Shown here one piece after another: positions 45,169 to 57,539 of a DNA stretch of 64,000 nt (position 1 is the first letter of the stretch; each line of letters starts with the position of its first letter). Both the position numbers and the translations under genes were made by a program. This DNA comes from Salinisphaera orenii subsp. halophila YIM 95161. GTDB taxonomy: Bacteria > Pseudomonadota > Gammaproteobacteria > Nevskiales > Salinisphaeraceae. The stretch spans positions 1 through 64,000 of the forward strand of contig NZ_AYKF01000001.1 of the NCBI RefSeq assembly GCF_003732545.1, written 5' to 3'. Below the pieces are notes generated by a model. The model saw only the letters and a list, made by a program, of their open reading frames with translations. It made no database searches and was not told the origin of the DNA.

Positions 45169-46066
45169 GGCCGGCCCGCCGGCTCGGCCGCACCGACGCC
45201 GACGGACGGCGTCCGCCCAGACCGGCTGATCGACACGTACCCCGCTACCGACATCATCCGGGCGTCGACAGAGACGGTGTCAGCCGGTCAACCGCCCCAC
45301 GCATGCCAGCAAACCCCGACCGCATGCCAGATGGAGTCATCGGCACCTGCTGACGACGTCGATGCGATAGCCCGTCTATTCGCGAGGCGCATTAGCCACG
45401 AGGGCAGACGCGAACCACTCGACCAGCCGGGTCCGCAAGCGTATCGGTGCGGATCGCGTCACCGCGGAAGCCGGGCTCTTGCGGGTCAGCCGCGGCGATC
45501 CGTCTGCCGTTCCTGTCGTGATTCAGCACGCGGGGAGACCGAACCAGCCTCGTCCGGCAACAGCCCGTGAGTCGGTCGACGGCGTGCTGGGAACAGCGGA
45601 GACCCTTGAAGGCTTCCTTCCGGCGGGAGAACGCACGGCAACGGGCCACGGTCGCGCAACGGGCCGTGGAAGCGAGCGGTTGCAGGCGTATCGCCCCGCG
45701 GCCGCTGTGATGGCATGGCGCGCGCCGGTACGCTCTTCACGGGGCGCTCGTCGGAGATCGTCGGCGTCGCCTCGTACGCGGGCTACGACCGATGTGATTG
45801 ACGTCGGGTCACGCTCGACTCGATGCGAGCGGATCGTCGCCCAGCGTTCACGTTCGGAATCACGCGCACCACAGACACCGGCGCGGCTACACGCGGCCGC
45901 CGACCGGGTGTTTCGAGCAACGCGGCCTCATTGGGGCCACGCGTCGCGGGTTCGTACCGCGCCGTCCGGGACTGGCATCGATGACTGGGGCCGGTCGCGG
46001 CTGGCTGTGCGAACCGGCCCCGCTCCCAGGCGAAGGGGCCTCGAAGTCCCCCTCACGGATAGCGCT
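45169..46066. other. Gene-poor span of about 900 bp
   Basis: No protein, RNA or terminator can be supported. Long frames exist on both strands only because stop codons are rare in GC-rich DNA; their translations are Arg/Ser/Ala-rich without motifs and one is antisense to the small gene at 46067. The DNA may be decayed coding sequence. Confidence 0.55.
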
Positions 46067-46276
46067 TCACCCCGTCATTGTGGCCATCTCGCGACCCATC
46101 TGGATGGCCTCCTCTCGTGTCTGGGGCGTGCGCGAGCCGGTGGAGCGCTGCGGTTCGGTGTTGTCGTCGAAGCGCACCTCGACTTCCCAGCCGCCATCCA
46201 CTTCGCGCCCGAGAATCTCGAAGCCGCGGTCCGCATCCCGTTCGAGCGTATCCCAGTCCGTCAGATTACGTTTCAT
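46067..46276 (-). CDS. Small hypothetical protein (69 aa)
   Basis: This short acidic protein, MKRNLTDWDTLERDADRG then FEILGREVDGGWEVEVRFDD, ends with a helix TREEAIQMGREMATMTG. The balanced composition and alternating hydrophobic pattern (two beta strands plus a helix) look like a real small domain, in contrast to the Arg-rich frames around it. The upstream DNA is locally AT-rich. The family and function are not recognised. Confidence 0.65.
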   Translation of the reverse strand: MKRNLTDWDTLERDADRGFEILGREVDGGWEVEVRFDDNTEPQRSTGSRTPQTREEAIQMGREMATMTG

Positions 46277-46759
46277 AGTGTTAAAACCCAGTGTGTCGAG
46301 GCGATAGTCTAACCGTCACGGCAAGCCGGCCCAACGGGGCCGACACGATCGGGCAACGCCCGGCAGGGCCGGTTCGTCTCCCAGGGCCGCCGAGCGCGGG
46401 ATCGTTCGATGATCGAAAACGGCCTCAGCACGGGCGCCTGGCCGATGCGCGGCTCGTCGTCGTTGCCAACCGCATATCCGGGCCCCACGAAACACCTTGC
46501 CCATCGCTGCGCCGATCTTGGGCTTCGCGCCAGGCCGAAGCCGTCTCTCGAGGATGACTCCCGCACACCGCGCGAGCCGGCGGCGAGGCGGATTCAACAT
46601 CGCGGCACGCTGAGATGATGCAATATTCGATTGGAGTCATCCCCGGCCGGCGCCGCGCGCCCGTTCGGCGCCGCCGTCGCGACGCTCCAGCGTGCTCGCA
46701 GACAGATTCGGTCGCGCCTGCACTGCGCTCACCCGGCCCGGCGGCGCGAACGCACCATC
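46277..46759. other. Gene-free span
   Basis: About 480 bp without a supportable gene between the 69-aa protein and the imperfect repeats near tRNA-Gln. Frames on both strands lack family motifs. Confidence 0.5.
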
Positions 46760-47022
46760 GCCCGACCCTATATCGAGCCCTTCGTACGCCCATCGAACCG
46801 AGGGGTCGCCAATCAGCGCCTGTTCGCCGGCAGACAGAAAGCCACCGATAGGCGGGCTCAAACTACGTAACGCTGACGACAGGCCGGGGGCTCGAGGGCC
46901 GGATGGCTCGCAGCCGCGCCGCCCGACCGTCCTCACCAGTCCCGGATTCGCCCATCGAATCGAGCGGTTCCCACAAGCGCTTTCTTCCGGCCAGACAAAA
47001 AAAGCCCGCCGATAGGCGGGCT
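46760..47022. repeat. Imperfect direct duplication of about 100 bp next to tRNA-Gln
   Basis: Segment 46760-46860 and segment 46921-47022 align along their length with an offset of 161-162 bp: GCCCGACC at 46760 and 46921, CGCCCATCGAA at 46787 and 46949, and CCGATAGGCGGGCT at the right ends. The right copy ends in the functional tRNA terminator. In the left copy the hairpin arm is altered (AGCCACC instead of AGCCCGCC) and the T tract is lost, so it looks decayed. Confidence 0.7.
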
Positions 47023-47023
47023 T
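46997..47023 (-). terminator. Intrinsic terminator of tRNA-Gln
   Basis: On the minus strand AAGCCCGCC-TATC-GGCGGGCTT is a perfect 9-bp stem with a 4-nt loop, continued by T residues, 7 bp after the CCA end of the tRNA. Confidence 0.93.
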
Positions 47024-47029
47024 CTGGTC

Positions 47030-47103
47030 TGGCTGGGGGAGAGGGATTCGAACCCCCACTGACGGAGTCAGAGTCCGTAGTCCTACCATTAGACGATCCC
47101 CCA
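47030..47103 (-). tRNA. glnU: tRNA-Gln (anticodon CUG)
   Basis: The minus strand folds into a cloverleaf: acceptor TGGGGGA/TCCCCCA, D arm around GTCTAATGGTAGGAC, anticodon stem ACGGA/TCCGT with loop CTCTGAC giving CUG, and T arm GGGTTCGAATCCC. Discriminator G and an encoded CCA (47030-47032) follow. The U-A first pair and G discriminator fit glutamine tRNAs. The symbol is by analogy only. Confidence 0.95.
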
Positions 47104-47153
47104 GTAACCTGGGCCGGCCGGGCAACGCGGGGCTGCCCGGCCGTGTCTCGTCG

Positions 47154-47546
47154 CTAGCGCTTGGAGTACTGCGGCGACTTGCGCGCCTTGTGCAGGCCGA
47201 TCTTCTTGCGCTCGACCTTGCGCGCGTCGCGGGTCATGTACCCGGCAGCGCGCAGCGGGGCGCGCATCATTTCGTCGTACTGCACCAGGGCGCGCGACAG
47301 GCCGTGGCGGATGGCGCCGGCCTGACCGTTCGGACCACCACCGTTGACCGTGATGTTGATGTCGAAACGATTGGTGGAATCGGTCACCTCGAGCGCCTGA
47401 CGCACGATCATGCGCGACGTCGGCCGACCGAAGTATTCGTCCAGCGTCTTCTTGTTGACCGTGATCTGGCCACTGCCCGGCTTGATGAAAACGCGCGCGG
47501 TGGCGGTCTTGCGACGGCCGGTGCCGTACGACTGTTCGGTTGCCAT
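47154..47546 (-). CDS. rpsI: 30S ribosomal protein S9
   Basis: This 130-aa protein has the S9 landmarks [19 protein letters not shown], [24 protein letters not shown] segment, [18 protein letters not shown] and the invariant C-terminal SPQYSKR that reaches the ribosomal P site. It starts 4 bp after rplM, forming the conserved rplM-rpsI operon. Confidence 0.98.
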   Translation of the reverse strand: MATEQSYGTGRRKTATARVFIKPGSGQITVNKKTLDEYFGRPTSRMIVRQALEVTDSTNRFDINITVNGGGPNGQAGAIRHGLSRALVQYDEMMRAPLRAAGYMTRDARKVERKKIGLHKARKSPQYSKR

Positions 47547-47550
47547 ATGC

Positions 47551-47979
47551 TTAAATCTCCAGCGTCTGCGGCTGCTGTGCGGCGTGCGGATGCTCGGCGC
47601 CCGGATAGACGCGCAGCTTGCGGCCCATCTGCCGGCCGAGCGGGTTTTTCGGCAGCATGCCCTTGACCGCGCTCTCGATCACGCGCTCCGGGTGGGTCGC
47701 CAGCTGGTCTTCCAGCGTGATCGACTTCAGGTTGCCCACATAGCCGGTGTGACGGTGATAGACCTTCTGCTGCGGCTTCTTGCCGGTGACCTTCACCTGC
47801 GAGGCGTTGATGACCACGATGTGGTCGCCGACATCCATATGCGGGGTGAACTCCGGCTTGTGCTTGCCGCGCAGACGGAAGGCGACCTCGGAGGCGAGCC
47901 GACCGAGCGTCTTGTCGGCAGCGTCCACGACGAACCAGTCGCCGGGCACTTCGTCCTTTTTCGCGGAAAACGTCTTCAT
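47551..47979 (-). CDS. rplM: 50S ribosomal protein L13
   Basis: This 142-aa protein starts [20 protein letters not shown] and contains [30 protein letters not shown] and [20 protein letters not shown], all typical of L13. It is the first gene of the rplM-rpsI pair, with an AGGA ribosome site and a strong promoter about 60 bp upstream. The leader has a perfect 8-bp hairpin (GCAGCCAC/GTGGCTGC, 48007-48024) that could serve in L13 feedback. Confidence 0.98.
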   Translation of the reverse strand: MKTFSAKKDEVPGDWFVVDAADKTLGRLASEVAFRLRGKHKPEFTPHMDVGDHIVVINASQVKVTGKKPQQKVYHRHTGYVGNLKSITLEDQLATHPERVIESAVKGMLPKNPLGRQMGRKLRVYPGAEHPHAAQQPQTLEI

Positions 47980-48036
47980 TGCATATCCTGGAGCGAACGC
48001 GAACGTGCAGCCACCCGTGGCTGCGGAAAGCGCGCA

Positions 48037-48065
48037 ATTCTAATGCGCGCGCGCCGGATTTGCAA
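48037..48065 (-). promoter_or_regulatory. Sigma-70 promoter of rplM-rpsI
   Basis: On the minus strand -35 TTGCAA (48060-48065) and -10 TAGAAT (48037-48042) are separated by exactly 17 bp, in front of rplM. Confidence 0.85.
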
Positions 48066-48083
48066 CGCCGCCGCGCGGCCGAT

Positions 48084-48671
48084 TCACGGGCAGGAGAAAA
48101 CGATCTCGCCGAGGTCGCGGCGCTGGGTGCGTGGACGCCGTTTCGGGTAACCGTACCAGATCAGGCCCACGCAGTATTCGCGGGCCGGATCGGCGCCGAG
48201 CATCTCGAGGAAACGCGTCTCGCGGGTGACCGTCCCGCTCGTCCACTTGCTCTCCACGCCGGCGCTGTGCAGATACAGTGAGAGGTTGTGGATCGCGCAG
48301 GCGCAGGCGCCGTAGTCCTCCTGCGCAGTGACCGGGTCGTCGTCGCGCACGCAGGTCACCGCCAGCCAGCCCGGGACACGGCGCCAGCGCTCGCGCTTGG
48401 TGGCGGCCACGTCGTCGCCCTTGCGCTCGGCCACCAGCGCCGCGTTGAGTTCGACGATGTCGGCCTGGGTGCGGGGGCCGATGAGATAGAAGCGCCACGG
48501 CTGGGTTTCGTGATGGTTGGGCGCCCAGCGCGCGATCTCGATCGCCTCGCGCACGAGCGCGGGGTCCGGCACCGTGTCGCGGAACTGATCCACCGAGCGG
48601 CGCCCGCGCAAAAAGCGCGCGGCGTCGGCCGGCTCTATCGGGCTGGCCTCGAGGGCGGCGCGGTCGACCAT
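48084..48671 (-). CDS. Nitroreductase-family protein
   Basis: This 195-aa FMN-binding nitroreductase-like protein has the N-terminal FMN phosphate motif RGRRSVDQFRD, ARWAPNHHETQPWRFYLIG, YGACACAIHNLSLYLHSAGV and the C-terminal YCVGLIWYGYPKRRPRTQRR. The group reduces quinones or nitro-compounds with NAD(P)H; the natural substrate is unknown. It begins 4 bp after lptE and is probably co-transcribed with leuS-lptE. Confidence 0.88.
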   Translation of the reverse strand: MVDRAALEASPIEPADAARFLRGRRSVDQFRDTVPDPALVREAIEIARWAPNHHETQPWRFYLIGPRTQADIVELNAALVAERKGDDVAATKRERWRRVPGWLAVTCVRDDDPVTAQEDYGACACAIHNLSLYLHSAGVESKWTSGTVTRETRFLEMLGADPAREYCVGLIWYGYPKRRPRTQRRDLGEIVFSCP

Positions 48672-48675
48672 CGCC

Positions 48676-49245
48676 TCAGGCGCCCTTGTCGCCGGCGGCC
48701 GCGCCGAGCCGATCGTTGGCATCGGCGATGCGCAGCAGAATCAGGTCCGCCAGCTCCCGGTGCATGCTGGTCAGCAGATCCCGCTGTTCGGCTTCGGCGG
48801 CCAGTCGCTCGGTGTCGTCGAAACTGTAGTTGCGGGTGACCGACAGGGTCTCGCCGGACAGCTGGGTGGCGCCGTTGACGCTGTAGTCGAAGCGCACGCG
48901 GGTGGTCAGCTCGTACTCGGCGACGCGGCCGTCGCGCGGGCTCACGGACACGATGCGCTGGTTGTTGTCGATCTCGGCGATGTCGAGCTGGGCGGCGGCA
49001 CCCGACTCGCCCAGCACGCCGCGCTCGCGCAGCCGTTGCTCCAGCGTCTGCACCAACGGCGGGTCGCCCACGCGGTAATCGTCGCTGTAGCTGACGTGCA
49101 TGCGCTCGACGCCGCTCGGCAGCGGCGAGGCGCCCTGCAGATGAAAACCGCAGCCGGCCAGCGACACCAGCACGGCGAGCGCCGCCAGAAGGGGCGGCCA
49201 GGCCCGGCGGCGCGGGCTGATGGCGGTCGGCGATGGGCGTTTCAT
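48676..49245 (-). CDS. lptE: LPS-assembly lipoprotein LptE
   Basis: This 189-aa lipoprotein has the lipobox VSLAGCGFHLQG, a hallmark of LptE, and the following beta/alpha pattern (RMHVSYSDDYRVGDPPLVQT, VRFDYSVNGATQLSGETLSV, RNYSFDDTERLAAEAEQRDL). It plugs the LptD barrel in the outer membrane. Its place directly after leuS is the conserved proteobacterial order. The ATG is 30 bp from the leuS stop. Confidence 0.94.
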   Translation of the reverse strand: MKRPSPTAISPRRRAWPPLLAALAVLVSLAGCGFHLQGASPLPSGVERMHVSYSDDYRVGDPPLVQTLEQRLRERGVLGESGAAAQLDIAEIDNNQRIVSVSPRDGRVAEYELTTRVRFDYSVNGATQLSGETLSVTRNYSFDDTERLAAEAEQRDLLTSMHRELADLILLRIADANDRLGAAAGDKGA

Positions 49246-49275
49246 AGCGGCACGTCCTTGGCGTTACGGAGCGAT

Positions 49276-52039
<2,764 letters not shown>

Positions 52040-53551
52040 TCACCGCGCCCGCCGCCGGATCGCGGTCAGCGCCAGGCCTGCTGCGACCAGCACGAAGGCC
52101 GCCAGCCACAGCGGCCGGTCGCGCAGCCGCATGTAGGGCGTCAGCCCGTCACGCGGCTGCACCGTGGACTCGATGGTCGCCACGGTGAACTGATCGGTGC
52201 GTTCGCGCACGCGCCCTTCGGCGTCGATGATCGCAGAGATGCCGGTATTGGCCGCGCGCAGCATCGGCCGGCCCGCCTCGAGCGCCCGCATGCGGGCGAT
52301 CTCCAGATGCTGCGGCGCGGCGGTGGTGCCGGAGAACCACGCATCGTTGGTCACGTTGACCAGCACCCCGGCCGCCGGCAGCGCCCGGGCGATCTCGTAG
52401 CCGAAAGCGTCCTCGAAGCAGATCGACAGCCCCAGGCGCAGACCGGCGGCCTCGATCGGCGCCTGTTCGTCGGGGCCGAAACCGAGATCTGAAAAGCGCA
52501 TGTCGATGCCGTCGAGCCAGTCCTTGACGAACCCGGGCACTGGGAAATACTCGCCGAAGGGCACCAGGTGGCGCTTGTAGTAGCGCCCCTCGCCCGCGCC
52601 GAGGGCGAGCACTGCATTGTAGTAGGCGCCGGTGGCGTCATCCGGCACCAGCGTGCCCGCAAGCACGGTCTGATCGCGCCCGGCCGCGAGCGCTGCGATA
52701 TCGTCCAGATAGTCGCGCACGCGATCGGCCGGCGCGGGAACCGCGACCTCGGGCCAGACCACCAGGGGCGCGTCGCTGGCCTCGGTCATGTCGCGGTAGC
52801 GCGACAGCGTCTTCGCCAGCGTGTCGCGCCGCCATTTGACCTCCTGCGGGAAATTGCCCTGCAGGATGTCGACCCGCACCGGCTCACCGCTCGGCTGTGT
52901 CCAGTGCCCGGCCGCCGGCAGCCACCACAGCGCCACCGGCGCGATCGCGATCAGCAGCACCGCGACCGTCCGGCCCGCGATGGTGCCCGCGAACAGCAGC
53001 GCGATGGTGCCCGCCGCCGCCATCATCAGGAAACCCAGCAGATACACGCCGCCCAGCGGCGCGATCGCGGTGACGGGCGCATCGATCAGCGAATAGCCGA
53101 GCGACAGCCAGGGGAAACCGGTCATCACCCAACTGCGCACCAGTTCGGCCAGCAGCCAGGCGCCCGGCACGAAGACCAGCGCCCAGAGCGTGCGCGGCAG
53201 CCGCCGCGTGGCGCCCGCGAAGGCGCCCACGAGCATCGGGTAGAGCGCCAGATAGATCGTCAGCAGGCAGACCAGGCCGATGGCCATGATCAGCGGTGCG
53301 CCGCCGTAGTAATAGGTGGAGACGAATGTCCAGTAGATGCCGCTGCCGAAATGGGCGAGCCCGAACACAAACCCCCGCCAGGCGCCGCGCCGGGCGCTGG
53401 CCCGCCACCACAGCGCCACCAGGCCAACCAGCGCGACCAGCGTCAGCCCGTAGTAGCCGAACGGCGCGAAGCCGAGCGTCGCCGCGCCGCCGAGCAGCGC
53501 CGGCGCCAGCACATCGAGCAGCAGAGCCCGGCCGGAAATACGAGACGCCAT
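52040..53551 (-). CDS. lnt: Apolipoprotein N-acyltransferase
   Basis: This 503-aa protein has about six N-terminal membrane helices and a periplasmic nitrilase domain with the catalytic triad Glu in VVWPEVAVP, Lys in YYKRHLVPFGEYFPVP and Cys in LGLSICFEDAFGYE. GYSLIDAPVTAIAPLGGVYL is a conserved membrane loop. It attaches the third acyl chain to lipoproteins in the inner membrane. It lies next to corC, the usual proteobacterial order. Confidence 0.97.
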   Translation of the reverse strand: MASRISGRALLLDVLAPALLGGAATLGFAPFGYYGLTLVALVGLVALWWRASARRGAWRGFVFGLAHFGSGIYWTFVSTYYYGGAPLIMAIGLVCLLTIYLALYPMLVGAFAGATRRLPRTLWALVFVPGAWLLAELVRSWVMTGFPWLSLGYSLIDAPVTAIAPLGGVYLLGFLMMAAAGTIALLFAGTIAGRTVAVLLIAIAPVALWWLPAAGHWTQPSGEPVRVDILQGNFPQEVKWRRDTLAKTLSRYRDMTEASDAPLVVWPEVAVPAPADRVRDYLDDIAALAAGRDQTVLAGTLVPDDATGAYYNAVLALGAGEGRYYKRHLVPFGEYFPVPGFVKDWLDGIDMRFSDLGFGPDEQAPIEAAGLRLGLSICFEDAFGYEIARALPAAGVLVNVTNDAWFSGTTAAPQHLEIARMRALEAGRPMLRAANTGISAIIDAEGRVRERTDQFTVATIESTVQPRDGLTPYMRLRDRPLWLAAFVLVAAGLALTAIRRRAR

Positions 53552-53677
53552 CTAGCGCCCGCCGAGCCGGCACGCCCGGTCCGGCGACGAAACGCGCCCG
53601 GCGGCCGGCGGTGCGATGCTGGATGGTGTCGTCACAACGGTCTCCCTAGCCGACGGAGGCGGGCTGCAGCCTCGGCG

Positions 53678-54541
53678 CTACTCGGCGGCCTCCGGCAGAA
53701 TCGTCATCTGGAACAGATGGATGCGGCGCGAATCGGCGCGCTGGACGTTGAACTGGAAACGGTCGATGGTCGTGGTCTCGCCGCGCTTGGGCATGTGCCC
53801 GAACTCGTGCACCACGAGGCCGCCGATGGTGTCGAAGTCCTCGTCCGAGAAATCGGTGTCGAAGTACTTGTTGAACTCGTCGACCGGCGTGAGGCTGCGC
53901 ACCTGGAAGCGGTTCTTCTCCTGCCGCAGGATATAGGCGCCCTCGGCCTGGTCGTATTCGTCGTCGATGTCGCCCACGATCTGCTCGAGTGCGTCCTCGA
54001 TGGTGACCAGCCCGGCGACGCCGCCGTATTCGTCCACCACGATCGCCATGTGATTGCGCGAGGCTTTGAATTCCTTGAGCAGCACGTTGACGCGCTTGGA
54101 CTCCGGCACATAGACCGCCGACCGCAGCACGTCGCCGATCTCGAACTCGGCGCGCCCGCCGGGCGACTCGGCCAGCTGGAGCATGTCCTTGGCCAGCAGG
54201 ATGCCGGCGACCTCGTCGCGCGATTCGCCGATCACCGGGAATCGCGAGTGGCCGGACTGGATCGCCGTGGCCAGCACCTCGGCGATGTCGGCGTCGGATT
54301 CGACCACCACCATCTGCGAGCGCGGGATCATGATGTCGCGCACCTGCAGCTCCGAGACCTTGAGCACCCCCTGCATCATCCAGAGCGCGTCCACGTCCAG
54401 CAGTTCGTTCTCCTGGGCTTCGGTGAGCACGGCCACCAGCTCGTCCCGATCGCGCGGCGGCCCGGCCAGGCTCATGCCGATCTGACGCAGCCAGTTGCCG
54501 CTGCTACTTCGGTTGGATTCCGATTCGTCGTCTTCGCTCAT
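53678..54541 (-). CDS. corC: CorC/YbeX-like CBS-domain protein
   Basis: This 287-aa soluble protein has two CBS domains (VRDIMIPRSQMVVVESDADI, GHSRFPVIGESRDEVAGILL, FKASRNHMAIVVDEYGGVAG) and a C-terminal CorC_HlyC domain (FGHMPKRGETTTIDRF, FNVQRADSRRIHLF). E. coli CorC has been linked to Mg/Co efflux and, as YbeX, to ribosome function. It lies between lnt and ybeY in the conserved ybeZ-ybeY-ybeX-lnt order. Confidence 0.95.
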   Translation of the reverse strand: MSEDDESESNRSSSGNWLRQIGMSLAGPPRDRDELVAVLTEAQENELLDVDALWMMQGVLKVSELQVRDIMIPRSQMVVVESDADIAEVLATAIQSGHSRFPVIGESRDEVAGILLAKDMLQLAESPGGRAEFEIGDVLRSAVYVPESKRVNVLLKEFKASRNHMAIVVDEYGGVAGLVTIEDALEQIVGDIDDEYDQAEGAYILRQEKNRFQVRSLTPVDEFNKYFDTDFSDEDFDTIGGLVVHEFGHMPKRGETTTIDRFQFNVQRADSRRIHLFQMTILPEAAE

Positions 54542-54598
54542 GCTCGTTCTGCGGCTACGGCCGCCCTCCTTGTGTCACCGGCCGTAGCGGCAGGTCAA

Positions 54599-55069
54599 TC
54601 AGTCACGTTCGAGATAGGGGTCATCGTAGCCCAGCCGCGCCAGCACGCGGCGCTCGGTGGACTCCATGACATTCGCCTCATCGTCGCCGATATGATCGAA
54701 GCCGAGCAAGTGCAGGACACCGTGCACGACCATGTGCGCGACGTGGGCCGACAGCGTCTTGCCCTGGGCCTCGGCCTCGGCCTCGACCACCGGCGCGCAG
54801 ATCACCAGATCGCCCAGCGCGGCGAAGCCCGGCAATCGCACGTCCGCAGGGAACGAGAGCACGTTGGTGGCGTACGGCTTGTCGCGATAGGCGCCGTTGA
54901 GGCGCGCGGATTCGGCCCGATCCACGATGTGCACGCCGAGCTCCACCGCGGTCTCGGCATCGAAGGCCGCGACGGCTTCGAGGGCGGCCGTGGCGGCCGT
55001 CTCGATGCGCGTGGGGTCGAAGGCGTCGCCGGCAGCACCCGCGCCGGCGACTTCGATGTCGAGCATCAT
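54599..55069 (-). CDS. ybeY: Endoribonuclease YbeY
   Basis: This 156-aa metalloprotein has the signature [15 protein letters not shown] (H-x3-H-x5-H), preceded by [16 protein letters not shown] and LGDLVICAP. It acts in 16S rRNA 3' maturation and ribosome quality control. The start at 55069 is one base after the phoH stop; an upstream ATG (55126) would lie inside phoH and is rejected. An adjacent ATG (55066) is equally usable. Confidence 0.96.
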   Translation of the reverse strand: MMLDIEVAGAGAAGDAFDPTRIETAATAALEAVAAFDAETAVELGVHIVDRAESARLNGAYRDKPYATNVLSFPADVRLPGFAALGDLVICAPVVEAEAEAQGKTLSAHVAHMVVHGVLHLLGFDHIGDDEANVMESTERRVLARLGYDDPYLERD

Positions 55070-55070
55070 C

Positions 55071-56063
55071 TCAGCCGCGACCGGACTCCGTGCCCTCGCC
55101 GTGCTCGGCGTCGTCGGCCCGGTCATAGGCCTGGACGATGCGCTGGACGAGCGGATGCCGGACGACGTCGCGCGCGGCGAAGCGGGTCACGCTGATGCCT
55201 TCGATGCCGCCGAGAATACCCACGGCGTGGCGCAGCCCCGAGCGCTTGGACGCGGGCAGATCGATCTGGGTCATGTCGCCGGTGACCACCGCGGTCGAGC
55301 CGAAGCCGATGCGGGTCAGAAACATCTTCATCTGCTCGACGGTGGTGTTCTGGGCTTCGTCGAGGATGATGTAGGCCTCGTTGAGGGTGCGCCCGCGCAT
55401 GTAGGCCAGCGGCGCGATCTCGATCACCTGACGCTCGATCAGGCGGCCGACCCGATCGAAGCCGAGCATCTCGTAGAGGGCGTCGTAGAGCGGCCGCAGA
55501 TAGGGGTCGATCTTCTGGGCCAGATCGCCGGGCAGGAAACCCAGACGTTCGCCGGCCTCCACGGCCGGGCGCACCAGCAGCAGGCGGCGCACGCGCTCGG
55601 CCTCCAGCGCGTCCACCGCCGCGGCCACCGCCAGAAAGGTCTTGCCGGTGCCGGCGGGGCCGATGCCGAAATTCAGATCATTGGCCTTGAGATTCGCCAG
55701 ATAGCGGCGCTGATTGGGGCCCCGGCCGCGGATCAGCCCCGTGCGCGTCTTGATCACGATCTCGTCGCCGCCGTCGGCCGACTCGCCGCGCTCCTGCCGG
55801 GCCGAGCGGGCGACCACGTGCACGCTGTCGGGGGTGACCTCGCCGGCGGCGGTCGCCGCGTACAGTTCGTTGAGCGCATCGACCGCGGCCGCGGCGTCCG
55901 CCTCCGGCCCGGAGACCTGGAAATGGTGGCCGCGGTTGTGCACGCGCACGCCCAGGCTTTCCTCGATCACTCGGAGATGGCCGTCCTGGGCGCCGCAGAG
56001 GCGGGCCAGCCGCTCGGTATCCGGCGGCGCCAGCTCCAGCGTCTTGCGCACGCTGTCGTTCAA
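55071..56063 (-). CDS. ybeZ: PhoH-like ATPase (YbeZ)
   Basis: This 330-aa protein has an N-terminal KH-like segment ([20 protein letters not shown]) and a P-loop ATPase with Walker [16 protein letters not shown], then [31 protein letters not shown] (Walker B) and [10 protein letters not shown]. YbeZ works with YbeY in ribosome maturation. It starts 25 bp after miaB and is almost fused to ybeY, so translation is coupled. Confidence 0.96.
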   Translation of the reverse strand: MNDSVRKTLELAPPDTERLARLCGAQDGHLRVIEESLGVRVHNRGHHFQVSGPEADAAAAVDALNELYAATAAGEVTPDSVHVVARSARQERGESADGGDEIVIKTRTGLIRGRGPNQRRYLANLKANDLNFGIGPAGTGKTFLAVAAAVDALEAERVRRLLLVRPAVEAGERLGFLPGDLAQKIDPYLRPLYDALYEMLGFDRVGRLIERQVIEIAPLAYMRGRTLNEAYIILDEAQNTTVEQMKMFLTRIGFGSTAVVTGDMTQIDLPASKRSGLRHAVGILGGIEGISVTRFAARDVVRHPLVQRIVQAYDRADDAEHGEGTESGRG

Positions 56064-56088
56064 GGCGTAGGTCCCTTCACAGCCCGCA

Positions 56089-57453
56089 TCAGACGACCGC
56101 CGCGAGTTCGGGCTCGCGGGTCGCGACCCGCCCGCGCAGCGAGTTGTCCAGCGCCTCGGTCACTTCGACTTCGACGAAATGCCCGACCATGCGCGGATGG
56201 CCGTCGAAGTTCACCCAGCGGTTGGAGTCGGTGCGGCCGGCCATCTGACCGCCGCCACGCTTGGATTCGCGCTCGACGAGTACGCGCTGGGTGGTGCCGA
56301 CCATCGCCTGCATGTACTGGCGGTTGAAGTCGCCGATACGCGCCTGCAGGCGCGCCAGGCGTTCTTTCTTGACCTCGCGCGGGGTGTCGTCGGCCATATC
56401 GGCGGCCGGCGTACCGGGACGCTTGCTATAGACGAAGGAAAACGCGGCGTCGAAGCCGATGTCCTCGACCAGCTGCATGGTCTGCTCGAATTCTTCTTCG
56501 CCCTCGCCCGGATGGCCGACGATGATGTCGGTCGACAGGCTGATGTCCGGGCGCACCGCGCGCAGCTTCGCGATGCGCTCGCGGAAATGCTCGGCCGTGT
56601 AGCCGCGCTTCATCTGTGCGAGCACCGCGTCCGAGCCGGACTGCACCGGCAGGTGCAGATAGTTGGCCAGTTTCGGCACCCGCGCATACGCTTCGATGAG
56701 CGCATCCGAGAACTCCAGCGGGTGGCTGGTGGTATAGCGAATCCGCTCGATACCGTCGATCTCGGCCACGAACTCGACCAGCATCGCCAGATCACAGACC
56801 GAGCCGTCTTCCATCGGCCCGCGGTAGCCGTTGACGTTCTGGCCCAGCAGCGTGATTTCCTTGACGCCCTGCTCGGCAAGTTCCGCCACTTCGAGAATCA
56901 CGTCGTCGAAGGGCCGGCTGATCTCTTCGCCACGCGTGTAGGGCACCACACAGAAGCTGCAGTACTTCGAGCAGCCTTCCATGATCGACACGAACGCGGT
57001 AGCGCCTTCGGCCTTGGCCGGCGGCATATGATCGAACTTGTCGATCTCCGGAAAGGCGATATCGACGATGCCGGCGCCGTTGTCCTGCACGGCGTCCAGC
57101 ATCTCGGGCAGACGGTGCAGCGTCTGCGGGCCGAACACCATATCCACGTAGGGCGCGCGCTCGCGGATGGCGTGGCCTTCCTGCGAGGCGACACAGCCGC
57201 CCACGCCGATCACGATCTCGGGCCGGGCTTCCTTCAATTCGCGCCAGCGGCCGAGCTGCGAGAACACCTTCTCCTGTGCCTTCTCGCGCACGGAACAGGT
57301 GTTGAGCAGAATGATGTCAGCGGCTTCCGGGCTGTCCACGCGCTCGGCGCCGCGCTGCTTCGCGAGCACGTCGACCATCTTGGCCGAATCGTACTCGTTC
57401 ATCTGGCAGCCCCAGGTCTGGACGAAGACTTTGGGTTGGGTCGCGCTGGTCAT
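56089..57453 (-). CDS. miaB: tRNA-2-methylthio-N6-dimethylallyladenosine synthase
   Basis: This 454-aa radical-SAM methylthiotransferase has an N-terminal cluster site in [15 protein letters not shown] plus two further Cys ([17 protein letters not shown]), radical SAM motif [29 protein letters not shown] and a C-terminal TRAM domain. The start at 57453 gives the normal N-terminus; the longer frame to 57489 is less likely. It adds the methylthio group at A37 of tRNAs reading UNN codons. Confidence 0.97.
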   Translation of the reverse strand: MTSATQPKVFVQTWGCQMNEYDSAKMVDVLAKQRGAERVDSPEAADIILLNTCSVREKAQEKVFSQLGRWRELKEARPEIVIGVGGCVASQEGHAIRERAPYVDMVFGPQTLHRLPEMLDAVQDNGAGIVDIAFPEIDKFDHMPPAKAEGATAFVSIMEGCSKYCSFCVVPYTRGEEISRPFDDVILEVAELAEQGVKEITLLGQNVNGYRGPMEDGSVCDLAMLVEFVAEIDGIERIRYTTSHPLEFSDALIEAYARVPKLANYLHLPVQSGSDAVLAQMKRGYTAEHFRERIAKLRAVRPDISLSTDIIVGHPGEGEEEFEQTMQLVEDIGFDAAFSFVYSKRPGTPAADMADDTPREVKKERLARLQARIGDFNRQYMQAMVGTTQRVLVERESKRGGGQMAGRTDSNRWVNFDGHPRMVGHFVEVEVTEALDNSLRGRVATREPELAAVV

Positions 57454-57539
57454 GGCCCGTCCGGCCCGATTCCGGGCGAATTCAAGCAAGCCGCATAGTG
57501 TAACGGATATCGCAAGGCGTTCGATCTATCGTAGCGGTT

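Noticed and set aside
45479-46312. 277-codon plus-strand frame
   Set aside because: Arg/Ser-rich, no motif, and antisense to the more credible 69-aa gene at 46067-46276.
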